Shown piece after piece: positions 26,483 to 34,479 of a stretch of DNA of 64,000 nt. Origin of the DNA: Herbaspirillum sp. WKF16 (GTDB taxonomy: Bacteria > Pseudomonadota > Gammaproteobacteria > Burkholderiales > Burkholderiaceae_D); assembly GCF_028993615.1 (NCBI RefSeq), contig NZ_CP118632.1:2790001-2854000 (forward strand), written 5' to 3'. Within the stretch, counting starts at the first letter, position 1. Each line of letters opens with the position of its first letter. The translations under genes were made by a program, and so were the position numbers. A model generated the notes under the pieces. It made no database searches. It had not been told where the DNA came from and saw only the letters and a program-made list of their open reading frames with translations.

Positions 26483-27661
26483 CTATGGCTTGCGTCCCCA
26501 ATACGACTTGTCGTTGAGCATGCCCTTGGGCGTGATGTCCTGGTCGAAGATCGAAGTCGGCAAGGCCACCGTGCAGGCGCAGTTCGGGATATCGACGATG
26601 CCGCCGATGCGCCCTTCCACGGGCGCCGCCGTCAGCAGCATGTAGGCCTGGCTGCCGGTGTAGCCGAAGTGCGTGAGGTAATCGATCGCCTTGAGGCAGG
26701 CCTGGCGATAGGCCACGGTGGCGTCGAGGTAATAGTTGGTGCCGTTCTCGACGCTGATGCCTTCGAAGGTCAGCCACTGCTCGTAGTGCGGCTTGACGAT
26801 GCTGGGCATGAAGATCGGCGAGGTGATGTTGTACTTCGCCATGCCGCCCTTGATCAGGTCGAAGCCGACGTGGCTCACGCCGTCCATCTCGATGGCGCCG
26901 CAGAAGCCGATCTCGCCGTCGCCCTGCGAGAAGTGCAGGTCGCCCATCGAGAAGCCCGCGCCCTTCACGTACACCGGGAAGAAGATGCGGGTGCCGGCCG
27001 AGAGATCCTTGATGTCGGTATTGCCGCCATGCTCGCGCGGCGGCACGGTGCGCGCGGCGATCTTGGCCATCTCGTCGAACTTGGCGCCGGTCAGGCCGCG
27101 CAGCACCGCGGTGGATGGATCGGGCGGCTTGGCCAGGCCCTTGGCGGCCAGCGGCGCCTCGCGGCGGTTCCATTCGGCCAGCAGGTCGTGCGACGGCAGG
27201 CAGCCCATCAGGCCCGGGTGCGTGAGGCCGGCGATGCGCACGCCGGGAATGTGGCGCGAGGTGGCGTAGAGGCCCTTGAGGTCCCAGATCGCCTTATCCG
27301 CATCCGGGAAGTAATCGGCCAGGAAACCGCCGCCGTTCTCCTTGGCGAACACGCCCGAGAAGCCCACCGGCGTCACCGGCTTGATGTCCAGCAGGTCGAT
27401 CACCAACAGGTCGCCCGGCTCGGCGCCTTCGACGTGGAACGGCCCGGTCAGCGGATGGGCGCGCGTGAGGTCGACGTTCTTGACGTCGGAGACGTCGTCG
27501 GTGTCCTTGATCTGGGCGTCCAGGAAATCCAGCGATTCGATCAATATCGATTCGCCCGGCTTGACCGAGGACAGGAACGGCAGGTCCGGGTGCCAACGGT
27601 TGTGGCCGAGTTCAGGCTGCTCCGCCAGCGGAACGCCGGGCTTGATCTTGAAGTGTTGCAT
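26483..27661 (-). CDS. fmdA: formamidase (acetamidase/formamidase family)
   Basis: 392 residues. Hydrolyses formamide (and perhaps acetamide) to ammonia and the acid in the cytoplasm. Family blocks: LGHNRWHPDLPFLSSVKPGE, LLVIDLLDIKPV, HPGLMGCLPSHDLLAEWN, GDLHFSQGDGEIGFCGAIEM. The CPYC-type zinc protein fmdB follows and an aliphatic amidase precedes, so ammonia release from short amides is the operon's purpose. Confidence 0.93.
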   Translation of the reverse strand: MQHFKIKPGVPLAEQPELGHNRWHPDLPFLSSVKPGESILIESLDFLDAQIKDTDDVSDVKNVDLTRAHPLTGPFHVEGAEPGDLLVIDLLDIKPVTPVGFSGVFAKENGGGFLADYFPDADKAIWDLKGLYATSRHIPGVRIAGLTHPGLMGCLPSHDLLAEWNRREAPLAAKGLAKPPDPSTAVLRGLTGAKFDEMAKIAARTVPPREHGGNTDIKDLSAGTRIFFPVYVKGAGFSMGDLHFSQGDGEIGFCGAIEMDGVSHVGFDLIKGGMAKYNITSPIFMPSIVKPHYEQWLTFEGISVENGTNYYLDATVAYRQACLKAIDYLTHFGYTGSQAYMLLTAAPVEGRIGGIVDIPNCACTVALPTSIFDQDITPKGMLNDKSYWGRKP

Positions 27662-27759
27662 GCGAGCTCCTTGGTGGTAGGTAGGTTCCTTGAATACTGC
27701 CCGCAGAAAATCACCCGGATCAGTCCTCTCTTCTCCGAGTTTTTCCTGCGTTTCTCCTC

Positions 27760-27867
27760 CCGTTCGGACTGAGTAGCCGCATAGCGGCGTATCGAAGATG
27801 CTCCAGCCCCTGGCGAACTGTCTGTACGCCTTCGATACGCCCCTTCGGGCCTACTCAGTCCGAACGG
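27760..27867. repeat. 108-base inverted-repeat element
   Basis: The outer arms are perfect: CCGTTCGGACTGAGTAG at the left and its complement CTACTCAGTCCGAACGG at the right. Inside, CGTATCGAAG is answered by CTTCGATACG, and small hairpins sit in each arm (CCGCATAGCGG; CCCCTTCGGG). The centre (about 30 bases) is unpaired. It lies between the amidase and formamidase genes, so it is transcribed. It looks like a miniature mobile or REP-type element; no target duplication was identified. Confidence 0.75.
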
Positions 27868-27903
27868 AATTCCGGTCTCCAGAAGCGGGAGACTGTTCGT
27901 CGA

Positions 27904-28935
27904 TCAATCGGCCGGCCCGGCCGGGATGCCCGGCACCGGGCACTCCGGCGTGCCGGCGGTCTTGCGCGTGATGGCCTCGGCCGCGGCGCGCGCGGCCTGC
28001 GGGTCGTTGACCCAGGTCTTGTAGAAATCGAAGGGGCAATCGGCCACGCCGGCGGGCGCCTCGCCGGAATTGATCTTGCCGGTGTAGCCGCGGTGCAGCA
28101 GCTTGAACAGGTGGTTCTGCGACTGCCAGTTGCGGCGGGCGTCGCGGATGGCGGAAACCGACAGCTCGGCGTACTGGATGCCCATCTCCTCGGTGCCGCA
28201 TTCGCCCAGCGTGCGGCCGTCGAAACCGACGATGGCAGAGTGGCCGAAGTACGAATACACGCCGTCGAAACCGGCCGCGTTGGCCACGGCCACATACACG
28301 TTGTTCATCCAGGCCATGGCTTTGGCCACCAGCACCTGCTGCTCCTTGGCCGGGTACATGTAGCCCTGGCAGCGCACCACCAGCTCGGCGCCCTTCATGG
28401 CGCAGTCGCGCCAGATTTCGGGATAGTTGCCGTCGTCGCAGATGATCAGGCTGATCTTCAGGCCCTTGGGGCCGTCGCAGACATAGGTCGCGTCGCCGGG
28501 ATACCAGCCTTCGATGGGCGTCCACGGCATGATCTTGCGGTACTTCTGCACGATCTCGCCCTGGTCGTTGATCAGGATCAGCGTGTTGTACGGCGCCTTG
28601 CGCGGATGCTCCTCGTGGCGCTCGCCGGTCAGCGAGAACACGCCCCATACGCCGGCGATGCGGCAAGCCTCGGAGAAGATGCGCGTCTCGTCTCCCGGCA
28701 CGGCGGCGGCGGTCTCGTACATTTCCTTCTCGTCGTACATGATGCCGTGCGTCGAATACTCGGGGAACACCACCAGGTCCAGCCCCGGCAGGCCCTGCTT
28801 CATCCCCACCAGCATGGCGGCGATCTTGCGGGCGTTGTCCAGCACTTCGCCGCGGGTATGCAGGCGCGGCATCTTGTAATTGACCACCGCCACGCCGACT
28901 GCGTCCTTGCTACTCGATATGTCTCCATGCCTCAT
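27904..28935 (-). CDS. amiE: aliphatic amidase
   Basis: 343 residues, nitrilase superfamily, hydrolysing short aliphatic amides. The catalytic triad is intact: Glu-59 in [10 protein letters not shown] (the same number as in Pseudomonas AmiE), Lys in QKYRKIMPW and Cys in [11 protein letters not shown]. Family segment [20 protein letters not shown] is present. Lies 38 bases downstream of urtE and 242 bases upstream of fmdA, in the same direction. Which amide is preferred is not shown. Confidence 0.95.
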   Translation of the reverse strand: MRHGDISSSKDAVGVAVVNYKMPRLHTRGEVLDNARKIAAMLVGMKQGLPGLDLVVFPEYSTHGIMYDEKEMYETAAAVPGDETRIFSEACRIAGVWGVFSLTGERHEEHPRKAPYNTLILINDQGEIVQKYRKIMPWTPIEGWYPGDATYVCDGPKGLKISLIICDDGNYPEIWRDCAMKGAELVVRCQGYMYPAKEQQVLVAKAMAWMNNVYVAVANAAGFDGVYSYFGHSAIVGFDGRTLGECGTEEMGIQYAELSVSAIRDARRNWQSQNHLFKLLHRGYTGKINSGEAPAGVADCPFDFYKTWVNDPQAARAAAEAITRKTAGTPECPVPGIPAGPAD

Positions 28936-28973
28936 GGCCTTGCTCCTTTGCAGAACGGAAAACGAAAACGGAA

Positions 28974-29663
28974 TTACACGGACAGGTACTTGCTGATGGT
29001 GGGCGCGTCGACGTTGTCGCGCGTGTCTTCATAGACGAAGCGGCCCTTGTCGATCACCAGGAAACGATCGGCGATCTCCAGCGTGAAGCTCAGCACCTGC
29101 TCCGAGACGATGATGGTGAGCTGGCGGATCTTGCGGATCTCCTTCAGGCTGCGCGCGATGTCCTTGATGATGGACGGCTGGATGCCCTCGGTCGGCTCGT
29201 CCAGCAGCAGCACCCGCGGGTTGGTCGCCAGCGCGCGGGCGATCGCCAGCTGCTGCTGCTGCCCGCCCGACAGGTTGCCGCCCTTGCGGGTGCGCATGTC
29301 GTAGAGCACGGGGAACAGCGCGTACAGCTCGTCGGGCACCTTGCCGCGGGCGGCCGGGCCGAGTCCGGTCTGGATGTTTTCCAGCACCGTCATGCCGGGG
29401 AAGATCATGCGTCCCTGCGGCACATAGGCCACGCCGCGCGAGACGCGCTGGTGGCTCTCCATGCCGCCCAGCTCGACGCCATCGATGGCGATGCTGCCGT
29501 CGCGCAGCGGCAGGATCCCCATCAGGGTCTTGAACAGCGTGGTCTTGCCCATGCCGTTGCGGCCCATGACGGCGACGATTTCCTCCCTGGCGACCGACAG
29601 GTTGATGTCGTGGATGACCGCGCTCTGGCCGTAGCCGGAGGCGAGGTTTGAGACTTTGAACAT
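28974..29663 (-). CDS. urtE: urea/short-chain amide ABC transporter ATP-binding protein UrtE
   Basis: 229 residues from the ATG at 29663 (GGAG six bases before); a longer TTG-started form would overlap urtD. Walker [15 protein letters not shown], signature [15 protein letters not shown], Walker [16 protein letters not shown], typical of UrtE/LivF proteins. Partner of UrtD in energising branched-chain-type uptake of urea or amides. Confidence 0.9.
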   Translation of the reverse strand: MFKVSNLASGYGQSAVIHDINLSVAREEIVAVMGRNGMGKTTLFKTLMGILPLRDGSIAIDGVELGGMESHQRVSRGVAYVPQGRMIFPGMTVLENIQTGLGPAARGKVPDELYALFPVLYDMRTRKGGNLSGGQQQQLAIARALATNPRVLLLDEPTEGIQPSIIKDIARSLKEIRKIRQLTIIVSEQVLSFTLEIADRFLVIDKGRFVYEDTRDNVDAPTISKYLSV

Positions 29664-29691
29664 GGCGGGCTCCGCGAATGATGGATGGTGG

Positions 29692-30459
29692 TCAGTGGCC
29701 AAGGTAGACGTCGATCACGCGCGGGTCCGACTGCACCGTCTCCATGTTGCCTTCGGCCAGGATCTTGCCCTGGTGCAGCACGGTCACCTTGTGCGCGATG
29801 CTCTTGACGAAATCCATGTCGTGCTCGATCACCACCACCGAGCGGCCCTGGCTGATGCGGCCCAGCAGCTGCGCCGTCTTCTCGCGCTCGGACACGCTCA
29901 TGCCGGCCACCGGCTCGTCCAGCATCAGCAGCTCAGGCTCCTGCATGAGCAGCATGCCGATCTCCAGCCACTGCTTCTGGCCGTGCGAAAGCAGGTCGGC
30001 CTGGGTGTGCAGGTGCGCGTCGAGGAAGATCTCGGCGGCCACCGACTCGACCCGCGCCACCACGTCGGGCGAGCGCTTGAAGGTCAGCGCGCCGAACACC
30101 TTGCGCCCGCGCGGGAAGGACATCTCCAGGTTCTCGAACACGGAGAGGTTCTCGTAAATCGACGGCGTCTGGAACTTGCGGCCGACGCCGGCGCGCACGA
30201 TGGCGTGCTCGCTCATCCTGGTCAGCTCGTGGTCGTTGAAGCGGATGCTGCCCGAGGTGGCGCGCGTCTTGCCGCAGATCAGGTCCAGCACCGTGGTCTT
30301 GCCGGCGCCGTTGGGGCCGATCACCACCCGCACCTCGTTGCGGTGCACGTACAGGTTGAGCTTGTCGACCGCCTTGAAGCCGTCGAAGGAAACGGTCAGG
30401 TCTTCGATCGCCAGTACCGGGTGGGCATCCGATTGGAATCCGATGGGTGCGTCGCTCAT
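29692..30459 (-). CDS. urtD: urea/short-chain amide ABC transporter ATP-binding protein UrtD
   Basis: 255 residues. Walker A IGPNGAGKTTVLDLICG, the UrtD-type signature LSHGQKQWLEIGMLLMQ (SHGQ instead of SGGQ, characteristic of this subfamily), and Walker B LLMLDEPVAGMS. Starts inside the urtC stop (4-base overlap). Confidence 0.93.
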   Translation of the reverse strand: MSDAPIGFQSDAHPVLAIEDLTVSFDGFKAVDKLNLYVHRNEVRVVIGPNGAGKTTVLDLICGKTRATSGSIRFNDHELTRMSEHAIVRAGVGRKFQTPSIYENLSVFENLEMSFPRGRKVFGALTFKRSPDVVARVESVAAEIFLDAHLHTQADLLSHGQKQWLEIGMLLMQEPELLMLDEPVAGMSVSEREKTAQLLGRISQGRSVVVIEHDMDFVKSIAHKVTVLHQGKILAEGNMETVQSDPRVIDVYLGH

Positions 30460-31652
30460 TTGCTGGCCTCCAGGGTGGCGCCGGGCTCGATGCCGTCGCG
30501 GGTGGTGTCGGCGGGCGCCGCTTTGGCCGGCGCCTTGGGCTTGGTGCTGTCGGGGCCGGCGGGCTGGCGGCGCAGGCGCGCCAGCAGTCGCTTGCCCTGG
30601 CTCTGGTACAGGCCGGCCAGGCCGTTGGGGAAGTACATCACCACCGCGATGAACAGGCCGCCCATCAGGAACAGCCACAGTTCGGGGAAGGTCTCGGAGA
30701 AGTAGGTCTTGCCGAAGTTCACCAGCAGCGTGCCGTACACCGCTCCCAGGAGCGACATGCGCCCGCCGACCGCGGCGTAGATCACCATCTCGATGGACGG
30801 CACGATGCCCACGAAGGACGGCGACATGAAGCCCACCTGCAGCGTGAACATGGCGCCGCCGATGGCCGAGAACATGGCCGCGGCGCAGAACACGAAGACC
30901 TTGAAGCTGGCCACGTCGTAGCCCGAGAAGCGCACCCGCTCTTCCTTGTCGCGCATCGCCACCAGCAGGCGCCCGAGCTTGGAGGAGAGGATGTAGCGGC
31001 CCAGCAGGATGCAGGCGAACAGCAGACCGGCGTTGACGAAGTACAGGATCAGCTTGGCGCTGTCGGTGCGGATGTCCCAGCCCAGCATCGTCTTCAGGTC
31101 GGTGATGCCGTTGACGCCGCCGGTCAGGCCCTGCTGGCCGATGATCAGGATCGCCAGGATGGCGGCGATGGCCTGGGTCACGATGGAGAAATACACGTCC
31201 CCCACGCGCCGCTTGAACATCGCGATGCCGATCAGGAAAGCCAGCAGCGTGGGCACCGCCAGCACCGCCAGCACGGTGAAGCCCAGGCTGTGGAAGGGTT
31301 GCCACATGGCCGGCAAGGCGGTGATCTGGTTCCAGTCCATGAAGTCGGGAATGCCCGGGGTCGACTGGATCTTGGTGCTGATCGGGTCGGACGCTTCCAG
31401 CTTCAGGAACATCGCCATGCAGTAGCCGCCCAGGCCGAAGAACACGCCCTGCCCCAGGCTCAGGATGCCGCCGTAGCCCCAGCACAGCACCAGGCCCACC
31501 GCCACGAAGGCGTAGGACAGGTACTTGCCCACCAGGTTGAGGCGGAACATGTCCATCGTCAGCGGGAACACCACCAGCAGCAGCGCCGCCATCACCAGCA
31601 GCCCCGTCAGCCCGGACCTGCCGCCCAATATCTTTTCGTATGCCGCATTCAT
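30456..31652 (-). CDS. urtC: urea/short-chain amide ABC transporter permease UrtC
   Basis: 398 residues with about ten hydrophobic helices. YAFVAVGLVLCWGYGGILSL and GQGVFFGLGGYCMAMFLKLE are the LivM/UrtC hallmark. The C-terminal ~45 residues are a polar Pro/Ala/Lys tail. Overlaps urtD by 4 bases and follows urtB by 40 bases. Confidence 0.92.
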   Translation of the reverse strand: MNAAYEKILGGRSGLTGLLVMAALLLVVFPLTMDMFRLNLVGKYLSYAFVAVGLVLCWGYGGILSLGQGVFFGLGGYCMAMFLKLEASDPISTKIQSTPGIPDFMDWNQITALPAMWQPFHSLGFTVLAVLAVPTLLAFLIGIAMFKRRVGDVYFSIVTQAIAAILAILIIGQQGLTGGVNGITDLKTMLGWDIRTDSAKLILYFVNAGLLFACILLGRYILSSKLGRLLVAMRDKEERVRFSGYDVASFKVFVFCAAAMFSAIGGAMFTLQVGFMSPSFVGIVPSIEMVIYAAVGGRMSLLGAVYGTLLVNFGKTYFSETFPELWLFLMGGLFIAVVMYFPNGLAGLYQSQGKRLLARLRRQPAGPDSTKPKAPAKAAPADTTRDGIEPGATLEASK

Positions 31653-31692
31653 GGTCTGACCTCGTTGGTGAAATCTGTGGGAGCCGCCGGCG

Positions 31693-32610
31693 TCACTTGC
31701 GCACCTTGGACGAGAACAGTCCCTGCGGGCGCAGCATCAGGATCAGGATCACCGCCGACAGGGTCAGCACCTTGGCCATCGATCCGGTCAGGAAGAACTC
31801 GGCGGTGGATTGCGTCTGGGCGATCGAGAAGGCCGAGGCGATAGTGCCGATCAGGCTCTGGGCGCCGCCGAAGACCACCACCAGGAAGGTGTCGACGATG
31901 TACAGCGATCCGCTGGTGGGGCCGGTCGAACCGATGGTGGTGAACGCCGCGCCGGCCACGCCCGCCACGCCGCAACCCAGCGCGAAGGTGGTGCGGTCGA
32001 CCTTGCGGGTGTTGATGCCCACGGCGCCGCTCATGACCCGGTTCTGCATCGTGGCCCGCACCTGCAAGCCCCAGCGCGAGCGGAACAGCAGCACGAAGAT
32101 GGCGCCGGTGAGCAGCACCGTCAGTCCCATCATGAACAGGCCGTTGATCGGGATGTCGATGTCCTCGGTCGGCTTGAACGAGCCCAGCAGCCAGTCCGGC
32201 AGCGTCGCGCTCACCTCCTTGGCGCCGAAGATGGAACGGAAGGTCTGCTGCATCGCCAGCGACAGTCCCCAGGTCGCCAGGAGCGTATCCAGCGGGCGCT
32301 TGTAGAGGCGGCTGATCAGGAGCAGCTCGGTCAGGTAGCCCACGCCGTAGGCCACGATGAAGGACAGCACGACCGCGCCGAAGAAATAGAACGGCTGCAG
32401 GCTGGGCGCGTAGGTGGTGGTCAGGTGCGACAGCAGGTAGGTGATGTAGGCGCCGATGGTGAGGAACTCGCCATGCGCCATGTTGATCACGCCCATCTGG
32501 CCGAAGATGATGGCCAGGCCCAATGCCATGAGCAGCAGCACGCAGAACACCGAGAGGCCGTTGAAGCCCTGCATGGCGAAGATGGCGCCGAATTCGGATA
32601 GAGAAACCAT
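31693..32610 (-). CDS. urtB: urea/short-chain amide ABC transporter permease UrtB
   Basis: 305 residues from the ATG at 32610 (SD GGGAG). LMALGLAIIFGQMGVINMAH and GEFLTIGAYITYLL are the LivH/UrtB hallmark; IGSTGPTSGSLYIVDTFLVV lies near the C-terminus. Pairs with UrtC in the membrane channel. Confidence 0.92.
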   Translation of the reverse strand: MVSLSEFGAIFAMQGFNGLSVFCVLLLMALGLAIIFGQMGVINMAHGEFLTIGAYITYLLSHLTTTYAPSLQPFYFFGAVVLSFIVAYGVGYLTELLLISRLYKRPLDTLLATWGLSLAMQQTFRSIFGAKEVSATLPDWLLGSFKPTEDIDIPINGLFMMGLTVLLTGAIFVLLFRSRWGLQVRATMQNRVMSGAVGINTRKVDRTTFALGCGVAGVAGAAFTTIGSTGPTSGSLYIVDTFLVVVFGGAQSLIGTIASAFSIAQTQSTAEFFLTGSMAKVLTLSAVILILMLRPQGLFSSKVRK

Positions 32611-32717
32611 GTTGACTCCCGACGTGGGATGAATCGGAGGGCGGCAGCGCCCGCATGTCACTACAGGCGCCGCCGCTTTGCTGCGAGGTAGCCGGACGCG
32701 CGGGTCCGGCGCCGGTC

Positions 32718-33974
32718 TTACTGGTAGCCCTTGGGGAAGGGATTGGGTTCGATCAGGTCGGACTCGTAGATGACCTTGAACTGGCCGTCCTTCTGCGCCT
32801 GGCCGATGCGCGTCTTGCTCCACAGGTGATGGTTCTCGTGCACCTTGACGTAGCCTTCCGGCGCGGTCTTCAACTCGATGCCTGGCGAGGCCGCGACCAC
32901 CTTGTCGACGTCGAAGCTGCCGGCCTTCTCGACCGCCGCCTTCCACAGCCAGGGGCCGAGGTAAGCGGCCTGGGTGACGTCGCCGATGACCGAGTTGGCG
33001 CCAAACTTGGCCTTGAACTCGGCCACGAATTTCTTGTTGTTGGCGTTGTCCAGGCTCTGGAAATACTTCATCGAGGCGAAGAAGCCTTCCACGTTCTCGC
33101 CGCCGATGCCCAGCATCTCATCCTCGGTCACCGAGATGGTCAGCAGGTTCTGGGTCTTGGCGGTGACGCCGGCGGCCTTCAACTGCTTGTAGAAGGCCAC
33201 GTTGCTACCGCCGACCACGTCGGCGAAGATGACGTCGGGCTTCTTCAGCTTGATCTTGTTGATCAGCGAGCCGAACTGGGTATTGCCCAGCGGGTAGTAC
33301 TCCTCGCCCACCACCGAACCCTTGAGCACGTTCTCGATGTGCTTGCGGGCGATCTTGTTGGAGGTGCGCGGCCAGATGTAGTCCGAACCGACCAGGAAGA
33401 AGGTCTTGGCCTTCTTTTCCTTGGCCACCCAGTTCAGGCCCGCCAGCACCTGCTGCGTCGCCTCCTGCCCCGTGTAGAACACGTTCTTCGATTGTTCCAG
33501 GCCTTCGTAGAAGGTCGGGTAGTAGAGCAGGCCGTTGTCCTTCTCGAACACCGGCAGCACCGCCTTGCGCGAGGCCGAGGTCCAGCAGCCGAAGACCGCC
33601 GCGACGCGGTCGTTCTCCAGCAGCTTCTTGGCCTTCTCGGCGAAGGTGGGCCAGTCGCTGGCGCCGTCTTCCTGGATGATCTTGATCTTGCGGCCGAGGA
33701 TGCCGCCCATGGAATTGATCTGGTCGATGGCCAGGCGCTCGGCCTGGATCGAACCGGTCTCGCTGATGGCCATGGTGCCGGTGGCCGAGTGCAGCTGGCC
33801 GACGGTGACTTCGGTGTCGGTGATGGCCAGCTTGGTGGTGTTGACCTTGGCGGTCGGGAACTGCTGCGCCGAAGCGATCCCCGGCAGCGCCGCGGCAGCC
33901 GCACCGGCGGCCAGCCCCATCAGGATCTTGCGCCGTTGGGACGAGGGTGGTCTGGAAGAGGAACGGTGCGACAT
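32718..33974 (-). CDS. urtA: urea/short-chain amide substrate-binding protein (UrtA/FmdD type)
   Basis: 418 residues from the ATG at 33974. The N-terminus has a Tat-type signal, SQRRKILMGLAAGAAAAALP, ending GIASA. The mature part reads VTVGQLHSATGTMAISE, GCWTSASRKAVLPVFEKDNG and LLYYPTFYEG, as in UrtA and in FmdD of the Methylophilus amide transporter. With amidase and formamidase in the same operon, the ligand may be a short amide rather than urea; urease genes are not in this window. Confidence 0.92.
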   Translation of the reverse strand: MSHRSSSRPPSSQRRKILMGLAAGAAAAALPGIASAQQFPTAKVNTTKLAITDTEVTVGQLHSATGTMAISETGSIQAERLAIDQINSMGGILGRKIKIIQEDGASDWPTFAEKAKKLLENDRVAAVFGCWTSASRKAVLPVFEKDNGLLYYPTFYEGLEQSKNVFYTGQEATQQVLAGLNWVAKEKKAKTFFLVGSDYIWPRTSNKIARKHIENVLKGSVVGEEYYPLGNTQFGSLINKIKLKKPDVIFADVVGGSNVAFYKQLKAAGVTAKTQNLLTISVTEDEMLGIGGENVEGFFASMKYFQSLDNANNKKFVAEFKAKFGANSVIGDVTQAAYLGPWLWKAAVEKAGSFDVDKVVAASPGIELKTAPEGYVKVHENHHLWSKTRIGQAQKDGQFKVIYESDLIEPNPFPKGYQ

Positions 33975-34143
33975 GCGGTACTCCTTTCGGGCATTGTTGG
34001 ACGTCATTGGACGCGATCGTGGCGTGATGGACCGAACAAGAGCGGTCGGAACGGACATGCGAGCTTTTTCTTCTGCCGCTGACGGGCCTTGCTTCGCCGT
34101 TCGTTCTGGGACGAAGAATAGGATTGGCGATGCGGCGCAACAA

Positions 34144-34159
34144 TACGTTGTTTGACGTA
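34144..34159. promoter_or_regulatory. candidate operator A for the LuxR-type regulator
   Basis: TACGTTGTTTGACGTA: arms TACGT and ACGTA around a 6-base centre. It differs at two positions from the second site 174 bases away. It lies 170 bases upstream of the urtA start. Dyads with TACGT arms are the kind of site used by LuxR-type regulators; binding is inferred. Confidence 0.55.
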
Positions 34160-34317
34160 ACGCCCGCGCCGCTCCCGCCGCGACCGCATGCACAGCTTTC
34201 GCACACGGCCGGCATGGTATTGGTGCGCGCCGACGCGCACCTCCCCCATTGCGGCGAACCGCGCGCCCCGCGACGTGCCGCCTTTTGGTGAAACGCCGCG
34301 CAAGCGCCTTCGCGCAG

Positions 34318-34333
34318 TACGTCATTTGACGTA
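34318..34333. promoter_or_regulatory. candidate operator B for the LuxR-type regulator
   Basis: TACGTCATTTGACGTA: a near-perfect palindrome (TACGTCA/TGACGTA with a TT centre). It lies 147 bases upstream of the chosen kinase start. Same arms as site A, so both divergent units could be controlled together. Confidence 0.6.
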
Positions 34334-34479
34334 TGCCATCGGCCGCCGATTGGTTTGAAAATTGCTTTCAGAAGAGGCTGAGCGGCCGGCCCCGGGCGCC
34401 ATGCCGTGGCGCGCCATCCGGCCGGCCGCGCAAGCCGCGCCGGGCGGCCGCGCGCCGTCCACCAGAACACGAGCTAAAT

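Larger units (their letters stand above)
33975..34479. other. divergent regulatory spacer of the amide operon and sensor kinase
   Basis: 505 bases between urtA and the kinase gene. Holds two matching palindromes (34144-34159, 34318-34333) and a perfect hairpin GGTGCGCG-CCGA-CGCGCACC (34222-34241). An open frame runs from 34333 into the kinase gene, but its first 49 codons are Arg/Pro/Ala-rich and look non-coding. Confidence 0.6.

Noticed and set aside
34333..34479. Upstream ATG of the permease-kinase gene giving a 49-residue extension
   Set aside because: The extension is Arg/Pro/Ala-rich and starts in the last base of a palindromic operator candidate. The conserved family N-terminus begins just after the GTG at 34480.
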